NCBI RefSeq assembly: GCF_039962255.1
Contig: NZ_JAMPKY010000004.1
Coordinates: 248,001 to 312,000 of the forward strand
Reading direction: 5' to 3'
Source of the DNA: Leptolyngbya subtilissima AS-A7
GTDB lineage: Bacteria; Cyanobacteriota; Cyanobacteriia; Phormidesmidales; Phormidesmidaceae
DNA: 64,000 bases
Every line of letters begins with the position of its first letter. The first letter of the stretch is position 1. The notes below the pieces were generated by a model. That model did no database searches, was not told the DNA's origin, and saw only the letters and a program-made list of their open reading frames with translations. Below are positions 15,660 to 24,152 of this stretch, in pieces. The position numbers were made by a program, and so were the translations under genes.

Positions 15660-17609
15660 TTATACCCCCAATCGCTGCAAACGATACAGACTCGAATACA
15701 ACCCCTCCCGCGCCAGCAGCTCGTCGTGGCTGCCCTGCTCCACCAGCTCACCATGCTTGAGCACGAGAATGCGATCGACATTACGAATGGTAGAAAGGCG
15801 GTGAGCAATAATGATCGCCGTGCGCCCCTCTAGCAAGCGCTCTAGGGCCTCTTGAATCATCGCCTCGGTGCCCACGTCCAGGTTGGCTGTGGCCTCATCC
15901 AGCACCAAAATTCCCGGATCGCGAATCGCTGCCCGCGCAAAGGCCAACAGCTGCTTCTGGCCACCCGAGAGGTTGGTGCCCCGCTCTCGCAGCTCGGTGT
16001 TGTAGCCCTGGGGCAGCTCTTCAATCAGCCCGTGGATGTTGGTCTTTTTCGCTGCCTCAATTACCGTCTCTAAGGGATATTCCTCCCCCAGAGTAATGTT
16101 GCTTTTTACATCCCCAGCAAAGAGAAAGCCATCCTGCAAAATTACCGCCATGCGCCGCCGCAGCTCTGACTGGGGCAAATCGCGAATATCAACCCCATCC
16201 AGCAAGATTGCCCCCTGGTTGATGTCGTAGAGCCGACACAGCAGCCGAATGATCGAACTCTTCCCCGCCCCCGTTGGCCCCACCAGGGCCACTTTTTCTC
16301 CAGGGCGAATGGTAAAGGTGAGGTCTTTGAGCACGTGCTCGTCGGCCTTGTAGCCGAAGGTGACGTGGTCGAAGCGAATCTCAGAGGCTTTGGAGAGTGA
16401 TGGAGTGATGGGGTGATGGGTGGATGAGTGAATGGGTGGATGGGGGGTAGACTCGGCGGCGGCTTCTATCTGGGTAGGGTAAGTGGTAGGGAAAGCGCTT
16501 AAGCCATTGTTTTTACTCCCTACCCCATTACCTCCCACTTCCTCACTCCCCACCTTCTCTGGGTCGCGGATCTCCACCGGCACGGTGAACAGGTCGGTAA
16601 TGCGCTCCACGGCGGTGAGACCGGCTTGGATGGCGGTGAATTTGTCAGCAAACTGGCGTAGGGGGTCAAAGAGGCGCTGGGCAAAGAGAATAAAGGTGGC
16701 CAGGGTACCAAAGGTGAGGGCGTCTTGCATCACCAGCAGGCCGCCGAGCCAGAGCACGCCGCCGATCGCTACTAGCGAAATCCACTCCAGCGTAGACGAC
16801 ACCGCCGAGTCGTAGAAAATGGTTTTATCGACGGCGGTGATGTATTTCTGGTTGGTGTGGCGAAACATTTCGGCGTTGTAGCGCTCGCGCCGAAACAGCT
16901 GAACTACGTTGATGCCCGCCACGTTTTCTTGCAGGGTGGCATTGAGTTCGGACAGGTGCTCGCGGGATTTGTAGTTGGCCTTGCGGAACTGCTGCTGAAA
17001 ATAAATAATCAGCCAGGTAACGGGCACCAGCAAGGCCAGCAGCATGAGGGCCAGCTGCCACTGCATGGTAAACATCACCACGATCAGCACCAGCATCGAA
17101 ACCACGTCGGTGATGATGCCCACCGCCCCAGTAGAGAACACGTCGCCCAGGGCATCGACATCGCTGGTGATACGGGTAATCAGTTTGCCCACTGGGGTGC
17201 GATCAAAGAAGCGCACCGCTAGGGAGGTGACGTGGGTAAACAGATCGGTGCGAATGTCGGCAGTAATGTTTTGGCCCACGGCCTGCACTAGGTAGCTCTG
17301 AAAGCCATCCAGCAGCAGGCGAATCAGCACGGTGACCACCAGCAATCCCACCAGCAAATTTAGCCCGCTCTGAAGGGTGAAGTCCTCTAGGAAGAACATC
17401 ACCGGCTCTTGGCGAATCAGGGAGATGGCCTGGCCAATCAGAACCGGCTGGAGGGCGTTGGCCAGCGATAGGGGCACCAGCAAGACCAGCGGCATCACCA
17501 GAGCATTGCGGTGTTTGTAGATGTAGGGCCACATGCGCAGAAACAGCCGCCAGTCGCTGTCGGGACGGCGGGTGGTGTCGTCGCTGGGGAGGGTGGGGGT
17601 AGCGGTCAT
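15660..17609 (-). CDS. ABC exporter half-transporter (fused permease and ATPase)
   Basis: A 649-residue type IV ABC exporter subunit of the MsbA/MdlB style that works as a dimer in the inner membrane. Residues about 25-335 form a six-helix membrane domain (RTDLFTHVTSLAVRFFDRTP intracellular loop, KSREHLSELNATLQENVAG). Residues about 410-645 form the ATPase, with Walker A GPTGAGKSS, Q-loop LQDGFLF, signature LSGGQKQLL, Walker B ILVLDEATANLD and switch histidine IIIAHRLST. The linker between the two, about residues 350-405, is expanded by low-complexity sequence encoded by a repeat. Substrate unknown (lipid or drug). It is the last gene of a leftward gene run. Confidence 0.95.
   Translation of the reverse strand: MTATPTLPSDDTTRRPDSDWRLFLRMWPYIYKHRNALVMPLVLLVPLSLANALQPVLIGQAISLIRQEPVMFFLEDFTLQSGLNLLVGLLVVTVLIRLLLDGFQSYLVQAVGQNITADIRTDLFTHVTSLAVRFFDRTPVGKLITRITSDVDALGDVFSTGAVGIITDVVSMLVLIVVMFTMQWQLALMLLALLVPVTWLIIYFQQQFRKANYKSREHLSELNATLQENVAGINVVQLFRRERYNAEMFRHTNQKYITAVDKTIFYDSAVSSTLEWISLVAIGGVLWLGGLLVMQDALTFGTLATFILFAQRLFDPLRQFADKFTAIQAGLTAVERITDLFTVPVEIRDPEKVGSEEVGGNGVGSKNNGLSAFPTTYPTQIEAAAESTPHPPIHSSTHHPITPSLSKASEIRFDHVTFGYKADEHVLKDLTFTIRPGEKVALVGPTGAGKSSIIRLLCRLYDINQGAILLDGVDIRDLPQSELRRRMAVILQDGFLFAGDVKSNITLGEEYPLETVIEAAKKTNIHGLIEELPQGYNTELRERGTNLSGGQKQLLAFARAAIRDPGILVLDEATANLDVGTEAMIQEALERLLEGRTAIIIAHRLSTIRNVDRILVLKHGELVEQGSHDELLAREGLYSSLYRLQRLGV
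16393..16560. repeat. Intergenic-type repeat inserted in frame in the ABC transporter linker
   Basis: This segment inside the exporter gene consists of GGATGAGTGAATGGGTGGAT-like and GGAAGTGGGAGGTAATGGGG-like tracts. The same GGATGAGTGGATGGGTGAGG motif is found outside genes at about 19947-19970 and, inverted, near 17680-17705. It encodes a Ser/Pro/His/Thr-rich linker (HPPIHSSTHHPITPSLSK) without breaking the frame. Confidence 0.65.
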
Positions 17610-17707
17610 GGGGGCGATGCAAATGTTGACGCAGCCTCCAGTTTAGGTCTGAATCGAGGCAAGTGGCGGAGTCATACCCCCTACTCGCCTACCCCTCACC
17701 CATCCAC

Positions 17708-18085
17708 CTAATTGCCGCAGGTTAGCACCGTCGCGTCAGGATTTTCTGTGGTGGCCTGCTGCATTTGGGTGGGGTTGGGTCTGCCGTAGGTACTGAGGGT
17801 CTGCACATCTTCGGGGGAAGGCACGGCCTCGGCAACTTCCTGACCCAGATCGCTGACGTAGATCACCTGGTCGATGGTGAGCTGCCGCTGCTCTTGCTCG
17901 GCGTAGAGGCTGGCGTAGCGATCGCCTACCCGTTCCTGCCACTGGGCTGGGGCGCAGTAGCTGCGATCGATGATTACCGTCACCGCAGGGCCTGAGAGAA
18001 ACTGGCGCAGACCCAGCCCCAAGCCTGCAAAGACCAACCAGCCGAGGCCGAGGGTGAGAATCAGTCGTTGGTTGGGGTTGCGCAT
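17708..18085 (-). CDS. Membrane-anchored small protein of unknown function
   Basis: A 125-residue protein with one N-terminal transmembrane helix (about 8-30) and a soluble domain that is probably outside the cytoplasmic membrane. The domain has two cysteines (YCAPAQW near 44 and LTCGN at the end) that could form a disulfide. It reads ITVIIDRSYCAPAQWQ then LTIDQVIYVSDLGQEVAEAV, and resembles no family I can name. It lies between a VWA lipoprotein gene and an ABC exporter gene on the same strand, separated from the former by an inverted-repeat element. Confidence 0.65.
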   Translation of the reverse strand: MRNPNQRLILTLGLGWLVFAGLGLGLRQFLSGPAVTVIIDRSYCAPAQWQERVGDRYASLYAEQEQRQLTIDQVIYVSDLGQEVAEAVPSPEDVQTLSTYGRPNPTQMQQATTENPDATVLTCGN

Positions 18086-18119
18086 GGGGGCGGAAGAAAG
18101 GCCTCAAGAACCGGGGGAA

Positions 18120-18190
18120 GGGGTACAGGGTATAAGGTTTAGGGGGTCTAGGGTCTAGGGCAACACCTTGCACCCTATACCCTGTACCCC
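18120..18190. repeat. Inverted-repeat element (15-bp perfect arms)
   Basis: GGGGTACAGGGTATA at 18120-18134 is the exact inverse complement of TATACCCTGTACCCC at 18176-18190. The loop is made of AGGGGGTCTAGGGTCTAGGG tandem tracts. A shorter relative (CTAGGGTTCAGG / CCTGAACCCTAG) occurs at 59630-59672. It looks like a REP-type dispersed hairpin, and it may also attenuate read-through between the flanking co-directional genes. Confidence 0.7.
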
Positions 18191-18196
18191 AAACCC

Positions 18197-19939
18197 CTAA
18201 AGATTAACCTGGAACAGATCCTTAAACAGGGTTTGCACATTGTCTGGGGTGCCCTGCTGCACGGTAGATTCGCGCAAGGCTGCGATCGCCTCCAATTCCC
18301 CCTGATTTACCTCACCGTAGGCGATGGGGTAGAAGCGCACATCACTGTAAGACAGGATGTCTTGGACAGCGTCAAAGGTATAACCCCGGTTGACTTCACC
18401 ATCGCTGAGCAGCAGCAGGTAGTAGCGCCCGTTGGGGTCTTTTTCTTTTTGGGCCATCAGGTCGGCGAGGCCCACCATGGCTCCGTCGTACATGGCCGTG
18501 GCACCATCGGCCCGCAGACTGTCAACGGTGGCTAAAAACTTTTGGTGCTGAAGCTGGTCAAAGGGAGCCAGGGGCAGGCGGCGGGTGGGCGCGTCGGCAA
18601 AGGTGACGACGCTGACGTAGTTGCCTGCGTTAATCTGCCCGGCGGCGACCCGCAGACCATCCTTGAGAGCCTGCATCCGCTCCCCTTCCATGGAGCCGCT
18701 GGTGTCGATCACCAGGGCCATATAGACCGTGCGACCTCCGTCTTTGCGCAGCTTCCAGTTTGACTGAGCCGCCAGCAGGGTTTCGCCGTTGGGGAAGGGG
18801 GGCACTTGCTTGGCTTTGAGATAGTCGGTTTCGACAAAGCCCTGCCGCTGGGCCAGGGTCTGCATTTCGGCTGACTGGGCAAATTGGGCAAACCGCTGTA
18901 GAGCCGCTGTCTGCTGGGGCGTGTTCCAGCTAAAGCCCACCAGGGGGTTGTTGTGGGGCACGCCAAAGGGCACAAACTCGGTGTCGCTAAAGCCGGGCAC
19001 CTCCCGCAGGGCCAGGTAGTTTTGGTATTCCAACGGAAAGGCTTGCAGGTTGCTCTGGTCGCGCAGGAATAGCTCCTGCAAGTCGAGGGTGGTGGGAGTG
19101 GTGATCAGCACCTGCTGCTGAAACTGGTCAAAGACCGAATTGACCTGGGGGGTTTGCAGCTCGGCCACGGTGAGCGGGCCACCGTTTTCCTGGTGCCCGG
19201 CTGCCCGCCAGTAGAGGGTGTAAAGCAGGTTGAGCGCGGTGGAGCTGCTGTAGGGGTTGGGGTAAGCCACGGTGACTTCGCCCGAGGCGATCGCATTCAG
19301 CAGTCGGTCAAAGCTGACGGTGCCGTTTTCAGCCAGGCTGTCGTAGACAGGCTTGGGCAGCACCCAGCCGGCGGTGTTGGGCACTAGGCGCGCGGCCACG
19401 GGCACGGTGCTCACCCCTTGGCTCTGCACCATGGCTACCCAGAGATCGTTAGATGGGCTGTAACCCTGGGGCTTGACAGCTTTGGCCCCCAGCAGTCGAG
19501 CGGCGGTACCCGAGGCCACCTGGCGTACTCCCACCTGAATCACTTCCCCAGAGGGCAGGGTCTCTTGGCGCTGGTTAAAGGCTTGGGCGACTTCCACCAG
19601 CCAGCGCTCGTTTTGGCGATCGACGTTAGCCTTTTCAGAAGAGCTGTAGATCTCTATATAGGCGGTGTTGCTGCCGCCCGGTTGAGCGCCGTGCAGCGGA
19701 AAGGTATTGACGTCGGGCAGCGGATCGACGATTTGGTCGGTAGTGTAGCGGCTGGCCACCTGATCGGCGATTAGCTCTTCACCAACGGTGATTTTGGGCA
19801 AAACCGACTGCTCTAGGGCCTGCCGAGCGCTCTCCGCAGAATCAACTTTGGGAGTGCCGTTGAAAACGTCCGGCGTACAGTTCCACAGCAGCACGGCGCA
19901 GAGGCTGATGAGGAACGGGATCAGGGGGAAGCGGCGCAT
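18197..19939 (-). CDS. Substrate-binding/von Willebrand factor A lipoprotein
   Basis: A 580-residue predicted lipoprotein with a hydrophobic signal ending in a lipobox-like LLWNC (Cys21). Residues about 60-380 look like a periplasmic type 2 substrate-binding domain (EIYSSSEKANVDRQNERWLV, YPNPYSSSTALNLLYTLYWR, VPFGVPHNNPLVGFSWNT). Residues about 400-570 are a VWA domain with the metal site DTSGSMEG, a later conserved Asp-Gly (DGATAMYDG) and LLLLSDGEVNRG. The fusion probably binds a ligand outside the membrane and presents a metal-dependent adhesion site. Upstream co-directional genes encode membrane and exported proteins that could be partners. Ligand unknown. Confidence 0.88.
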   Translation of the reverse strand: MRRFPLIPFLISLCAVLLWNCTPDVFNGTPKVDSAESARQALEQSVLPKITVGEELIADQVASRYTTDQIVDPLPDVNTFPLHGAQPGGSNTAYIEIYSSSEKANVDRQNERWLVEVAQAFNQRQETLPSGEVIQVGVRQVASGTAARLLGAKAVKPQGYSPSNDLWVAMVQSQGVSTVPVAARLVPNTAGWVLPKPVYDSLAENGTVSFDRLLNAIASGEVTVAYPNPYSSSTALNLLYTLYWRAAGHQENGGPLTVAELQTPQVNSVFDQFQQQVLITTPTTLDLQELFLRDQSNLQAFPLEYQNYLALREVPGFSDTEFVPFGVPHNNPLVGFSWNTPQQTAALQRFAQFAQSAEMQTLAQRQGFVETDYLKAKQVPPFPNGETLLAAQSNWKLRKDGGRTVYMALVIDTSGSMEGERMQALKDGLRVAAGQINAGNYVSVVTFADAPTRRLPLAPFDQLQHQKFLATVDSLRADGATAMYDGAMVGLADLMAQKEKDPNGRYYLLLLSDGEVNRGYTFDAVQDILSYSDVRFYPIAYGEVNQGELEAIAALRESTVQQGTPDNVQTLFKDLFQVNL

Positions 19940-20036
19940 TTTGGGAGTGGATGAGTGGATGGGTGAGGGGTAGGGGGTGAGGAAGTAGATACAGAATTAA
20001 TCGCGTGTTTTCCTGAAGATTTTTGGAGATTTGGGT

Positions 20037-20684
20037 TTACGCGGAATCTTGGTTGTCTTGGAGGATGGTTTTGTTGGCCTCAATCAGAGATTGGAGGCTG
20101 TGGGGCAGGGTGCTATCGCCAGCGGTGTCGAGGGTGGAGAGGGCGACCTGATCTTGGAGCTGTTGCAGTTGAGAGTGGGTGGCCTGGAGGCGATCGCGGC
20201 TGGCGGCCAAGCGCTGCTGGGCCATCTGTTGGTAAGCGGGGGTTTCTATCTGATCGAGCACGGCTAGGCCGTCGGCCACCTGACCTGAGAGATCGAGCAC
20301 GGTGTGCAGGGCTTCGAGCAGTTCTACTTGCAGGAGGGGGTCGCGATCGAAAATACGGGCGGCAAAGCGCTGCGATTCGATGGACCAGTCTTGCACTTCG
20401 CGCCAGGCTTTCTTGGCCTTGGGCGGCACCCGCTGCTCCAGGGTACCCAGCTGGTTAGCAAAAGTTTGGGCATCGAGTAGGTCACCGCTGTTGGCCGTGG
20501 CTTCTTTTGGGCGAAAGCCTGCCGCCCAGCTGCTCACCATAGCCGCCGCCACTCCGGACCCCACTACCACAGCCACGGGCTTTGGCCCCGCCAAAAAAAT
20601 CATCAGGGCATACCCCAGGGCAGTGCCCCCCAGCAGTAGATAGGTCTGGGGCAGCCCCCACAAGGTCGATCGGCGCATACCCAT
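20037..20684 (-). CDS. Membrane protein with C-terminal coiled coil
   Basis: A 215-residue protein with two hydrophobic helices near the N-terminus (about 12-31 and 37-55) and a long helical, partly coiled-coil remainder (LEQRVPPKAKKAWREVQDWS, then LAASRDRLQATHSQLQQLQD). It carries no enzymatic motif I recognise. It is encoded 97 bases upstream of the VWA lipoprotein gene and 35 bases downstream of an exported protein gene, all on the same strand, so an envelope complex of the three is plausible (inference). Between this gene and the VWA gene lies GGATGAGTGGATGGGTGAGG repeat DNA. Confidence 0.65.
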   Translation of the reverse strand: MGMRRSTLWGLPQTYLLLGGTALGYALMIFLAGPKPVAVVVGSGVAAAMVSSWAAGFRPKEATANSGDLLDAQTFANQLGTLEQRVPPKAKKAWREVQDWSIESQRFAARIFDRDPLLQVELLEALHTVLDLSGQVADGLAVLDQIETPAYQQMAQQRLAASRDRLQATHSQLQQLQDQVALSTLDTAGDSTLPHSLQSLIEANKTILQDNQDSA

Positions 20685-20719
20685 AGCCTGCTTACCCCTT
20701 TAATTAACGCTACTGTAGC

Positions 20720-21322
20720 CTACGGCACCGTCAGCGTCCCCCCCAGGGCGTTGATGGCGTCAGATAGCTGGGGTTCGGCGGCATCAGTCGCCGCCACCAG
20801 TAGCAAGAACGCCTCTTCGCCGCGCTGGCGGGCAAAGATTTTGCCGGTAATGGGCTGGGGCGGGGCAGCTCCCTGGCTGAGGCGACCCGTCCAGTTGATG
20901 CGGATGCCGCCGCCAGGGATGGGCTGTATGTCGTCGCCTGCGACAAAGCCTTCTCCAGCGCCAAAGGTGCTCTCAGCCGCTGCCACCAAGGCCGCTTCGG
21001 GAGTTTGGGCCGATGGTAAGGGGGTCACCGCTACGGTGTAGGCCAAACTGCCATCCGCCGCTTGAAATAGGGGGGTACCGCCCGCCGAACTGACGCTGTA
21101 GCCGTCTAAGATGCCGATCTGAAACCGGCCCTGGGGGTCTTCAAAACTGCCGTTGACCATGGGTAGGGCCGGAGCCAGGGCTGGCGGGGGGGCATTATTC
21201 TGTGCAATCGCATTCCGATTGCTTCCGGTGCCAAGGTGCATCGCCTGGGTTAGTAAGATGCTCACGACTAGGGCGATCGCTGCGATCGCTAGCCCCCTAA
21301 ACCGCCGAAACAGCTGCCCCAT
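20720..21322 (-). CDS. Exported protein, possibly PsbP/DcrB-like fold
   Basis: A 200-residue protein with a signal or anchor helix at about 11-30 followed by a Pro/Ala-rich stretch. The domain from about residue 58 (GSFEDPQGRFQIGILDGYSV) continues with alternating strands and a C-terminal helix (LSDAINALGGTLTV). This is the arrangement of small Mog1/PsbP/DcrB-like domains, as in lipoproteins of the envelope, but the assignment is by pattern only. It begins the gene run that continues with the coiled-coil membrane protein and the VWA lipoprotein. Confidence 0.62.
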   Translation of the reverse strand: MGQLFRRFRGLAIAAIALVVSILLTQAMHLGTGSNRNAIAQNNAPPPALAPALPMVNGSFEDPQGRFQIGILDGYSVSSAGGTPLFQAADGSLAYTVAVTPLPSAQTPEAALVAAAESTFGAGEGFVAGDDIQPIPGGGIRINWTGRLSQGAAPPQPITGKIFARQRGEEAFLLLVAATDAAEPQLSDAINALGGTLTVP

Positions 21323-21523
21323 GGTGGAATCCTCTCTACCTAATGGCTAAACATAGCAACTTTAGCTGCGGCGCATCCAAACGATCAAAGAAGTTAACCT
21401 GGACCTGCCCGAAAATGCCAATTTGCGGTGTCCCTAGACCTTGAACTTAGCACCGGCGGTCTTTGCCTATCTTGTTAGACAGCGCAGTCGGAGCACAGAT
21501 AAGGCAAAGTTTTTACGCAGCAG

Positions 21524-21892
21524 CTACCAAAGGTTTTTGCCATCAATAACTACGACAGGTGCCTCCTCTGCATCAAAGTCATCGAACAGACGGGCATTAA
21601 CTCCGATGCGGCGACTGCTCTTGTCCCAGCTTCCATCTAGTTCAAAGGCTGGGCTGTCGGAAAACGTGCCACACCCGCAGGTTGGGCAGAAATGATGCGC
21701 CACAAGTTTTGACTGCCAACGGTAAACTGCATCGTCTGTTGGGGTTACTACCTGAAATTGATCTGGCTGGTAATACGCCCACAGTGCGCCACGTTTGGAG
21801 CAGAACGAGCAAGTGCATCGAGTCAGTTGTTCTGGAATATCGCCCTCGATACGAAAGGCCGTCCTTCCGCAGTGGCAGCTTCCGGCGATCGC
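21524..21892 (-). CDS. GFA-family zinc-binding protein
   Basis: A 122-residue protein of the GFA (glutathione-dependent formaldehyde-activating enzyme-like) family. The zinc-binding cysteines are visible as SCHCG (7, 9), RCTCSFC (27, 29, 32) and FCPTCGCG (about 70-75). Most family members have no proven reaction; they are small beta-tent-fold enzymes or binders linked to S-(hydroxymethyl)glutathione chemistry only in some cases. The start is the ATG behind TAGGAG. It lies 22 bases after the M20 amidohydrolase gene on the same strand, so the two are probably co-transcribed. Confidence 0.88.
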   Translation of the reverse strand, partial: AIAGSCHCGRTAFRIEGDIPEQLTRCTCSFCSKRGALWAYYQPDQFQVVTPTDDAVYRWQSKLVAHHFCPTCGCGTFSDSPAFELDGSWDKSSRRIGVNARLFDDFDAEEAPVVVIDGKNLW

Positions 21893-21914
21893 CATAGTGT
21901 TTCTCCTAATCTCC

Positions 21915-23138
21915 TTACAGATTTGGCCCCTCACCAAAATACGCTTCTACACAGCGCACAAACATCTCCACCCCCAACCCCAAGGCCGTTTCATCGAAGT
22001 CAAAGCGAGGGTGGTGGTGGGGGTAGGCCAGCGCTTTGTCAGAGTTGGCAGAGCCTAAAAAGAAGTAGCAGCCCGGCACTTCCTGTAAGAAAAAGGCCAT
22101 GTCTTCGCCGCCCATGGTGTGGCAGTCGGGCACCACTCCCGCCGGGGTTTCAACTACCGCCAAAGCTACCGATCGCACCAAATCTGCCATCCCCGCATCG
22201 TTGATCACAGGCGGGTACAGCGCTCGGTAGTCGAGGCTATAGCTGGCTCCATGGGCCTGACAAATGCCTGCAATAATCTGCTCCATGCGAGGGGCAAAGT
22301 AGTCAGCATAGGCGGGATCAAAGTAGCGCACGGTGCCGCCAAAGGTGGCGCTGTCGGCAATCACGTTTTGGGCCTTACCAGCATGGAATTGACCGACGGT
22401 GACCACCGCCGACTTGGTGGGGTCGATGTTGCGGGCCACAATGGTTTGCAAGGCGTTGACGATCTGCGACCCGACTACGATGGAATCCACCGTTTGGTGC
22501 GGCAGCGCGCCGTGGCCCCCTTTGCCCTGTACTGTGCAGGTAAAAAATTCTGACGCCGCCATCAGCGCCCCGGTGCGCACTCCCACAGTGCCCAAAGGCA
22601 GGTTGTTCCACAGGTGGAGGCCAATCATGGCATCAACGTCGGGGTTCTTGAGCACCCCAGCTTCAATCATGGGTTTGGCGCCCCCCGGTCCCTCTTCAGC
22701 GGGCTGAAAGATCATTTTGACGGTGCCCGCAAAGTCATGGTGGGTGGAGAGATAGTAGGCTGTGCCCAGGGCGATCGCCACATGGCCATCGTGCCCGCAG
22801 GCGTGCATCACTCCGTCGTGCTGCGAGCAGTAGGGCACCGTGTTTTCTTCTTGAATAGGTAGGGCATCCATATCGGCGCGAATGCCCAACACAGGGCCGG
22901 GTCGGGTACCCTCAATCACCGCTGCCACGCCGGTTTGAGCAATGTTGCGCTGGTGGTCAATGCCCCACTGGCTGAGCTGCTCGCAAATAAAGTCGGCGGT
23001 CAGCCACTCTTTGAACCCCAGCTCAGGCCGCTGGTGCAGACCGCGCCGCCAAGTGACCAACTGATCTTGCAAAGATTGAATGGCTGGGCGAATGCGATCG
23101 CGGTTGACGGGCAGCGGCGGGGCGGTGGTGGCAAACAT
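21915..23138 (-). CDS. M20 family metal-dependent amidohydrolase
   Basis: A 407-residue amidohydrolase of the hippuricase/IAA-amino acid hydrolase branch of M20, which cleaves N-acyl amino acids. The metal and catalytic motifs are visible: ADMDALPIQEEN, HACGHDGH, FQPAEEGPGGA and, near the end, CHTMGGEDMAFFLQEVPG. The dimerisation domain with GKGGHGALPHQTVD lies in the middle. No signal peptide, so it is cytoplasmic. It is followed closely by the GFA gene. The natural substrate is not predictable from the sequence. Confidence 0.95.
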   Translation of the reverse strand: MFATTAPPLPVNRDRIRPAIQSLQDQLVTWRRGLHQRPELGFKEWLTADFICEQLSQWGIDHQRNIAQTGVAAVIEGTRPGPVLGIRADMDALPIQEENTVPYCSQHDGVMHACGHDGHVAIALGTAYYLSTHHDFAGTVKMIFQPAEEGPGGAKPMIEAGVLKNPDVDAMIGLHLWNNLPLGTVGVRTGALMAASEFFTCTVQGKGGHGALPHQTVDSIVVGSQIVNALQTIVARNIDPTKSAVVTVGQFHAGKAQNVIADSATFGGTVRYFDPAYADYFAPRMEQIIAGICQAHGASYSLDYRALYPPVINDAGMADLVRSVALAVVETPAGVVPDCHTMGGEDMAFFLQEVPGCYFFLGSANSDKALAYPHHHPRFDFDETALGLGVEMFVRCVEAYFGEGPNL

Positions 23139-23308
23139 AGCGCAACAACAGAGAAAGGGGGCTTAACAAACCTCTCCTGCGGGCGAGAGGTACCTCTATC
23201 AGCATAAACCAGTTGCCCTGAGCCCTTGGGGTGGCCAACCGCAGACAAGACCCGGCCCAGCATTTGCAGTTTAATAGAGGTGTTCAACCCGCACCTACGC
23301 TCACATCT

Positions 23309-23719
23309 ATGACGCTCCACGAATTACAAGACCAGGTTCTGCAACTCTCTGTCGAGGACCGTTGGCAGCTCGTGAATACGGTTTTAGCCTCGCTGCAAAA
23401 AGAAACCCACTGCGCCCTGATGGAACCTGACCCGGCCTTTCCAGACATTGCCTTCCGCTCTGATGCCGAGAATAGCTGGGTGCCTGTGGTGCACGGCACC
23501 AGCATTCATGTGCGAACTGTGGTGATGGCGGCCACCGAGTGGGACTGGTCAACGGAGCAGATTGCAGAGGAGTACGGCCTTTCTGAAGCTCAGGTGAAAG
23601 CGGCCCTGGTGTTTTATGAGGCCCACGGCGATGAGGCAGCTGTAGCTGCTACTGAGCTGATACCCGCGCCTGCGCCAGAGAAGGTAGTAGAGAAACCGAT
23701 CGAAGCTGCAAAGGCCTAA
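23309..23719 (+). CDS. DUF433 antitoxin-like protein
   Basis: A 136-residue protein. Residues 1-28 (LHELQDQVLQLSVEDRWQLV) resemble the short leader helix of antitoxin-like proteins. Residues about 50-110 are a DUF433 domain: WVPVVHGTSIHVRTVVMAAT, then WSTEQIAEEYGLSEAQVKAA with a helix-turn-helix. DUF433 proteins are typically antitoxins paired with a DUF5615 PIN-like toxin. The next gene (23801) is not a PIN protein, so this copy seems to be an orphan. An Ala/Pro/Glu-rich tail ends the protein. An in-frame upstream extension to 23231 looks unrelated to the family. Confidence 0.85.
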   Translation: MTLHELQDQVLQLSVEDRWQLVNTVLASLQKETHCALMEPDPAFPDIAFRSDAENSWVPVVHGTSIHVRTVVMAATEWDWSTEQIAEEYGLSEAQVKAALVFYEAHGDEAAVAATELIPAPAPEKVVEKPIEAAKA

Positions 23720-23800
23720 CCTGGCCCTACTCCTTTCTACAGACCCCTCAAAATTGGGGCAGCGTTAAACTGTCAATAACGCTGTTACAAAAGTTAACCA

Positions 23801-24073
23801 ATGCTTCCCGATTTGATGGGTGCCACCCGAGACTACTGGCGCAAGCTAGACGAGGTCGAAGCCGCCTACCAGCGCGACGAGCTGACCATTAAAGAGGTTG
23901 ATGCTGAAGTTAAGGCGCTGATGGTTGAGCTGGGCCAAACCCGGCGACAGCTGTTGCGCGACTCGTGGGCGATCGCGCAAACCTTTATCAACCAGCAGGG
24001 CGAGGCTCTGGCTGGGGTAGCCGCATTAGGCGTACTGGCCTACGTATGGCTAGTAGCCAATGGCCAAGCTTAG
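23801..24073 (+). CDS. Small helical protein with C-terminal membrane segment
   Basis: A 90-residue protein: an amphipathic, charged helical part (residues 5-60; WRKLDEVEAAYQRDELTIKE) and a hydrophobic C-terminal helix (about 68-88), suggesting tail-anchoring in a membrane. No family is recognised. It lies 81 bases after the DUF433 gene on the same strand and might share its transcript, but it does not look like a toxin of a known type. Confidence 0.6.
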   Translation: MLPDLMGATRDYWRKLDEVEAAYQRDELTIKEVDAEVKALMVELGQTRRQLLRDSWAIAQTFINQQGEALAGVAALGVLAYVWLVANGQA

Positions 24074-24152
24074 TAAATCTTGCCTGTGCTAACCCTGGAA
24101 CGGAGCTACCGCTCTTTATGGAAAGAGTCCCAACTGAACCCAGACTTTTCTT

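Noticed and set aside
15660-17609. Possibility that the ABC exporter belongs to the integron as a second cassette
   Set aside because: It is on the opposite strand, no attC lies at its far end, and it joins the leftward gene run beyond.
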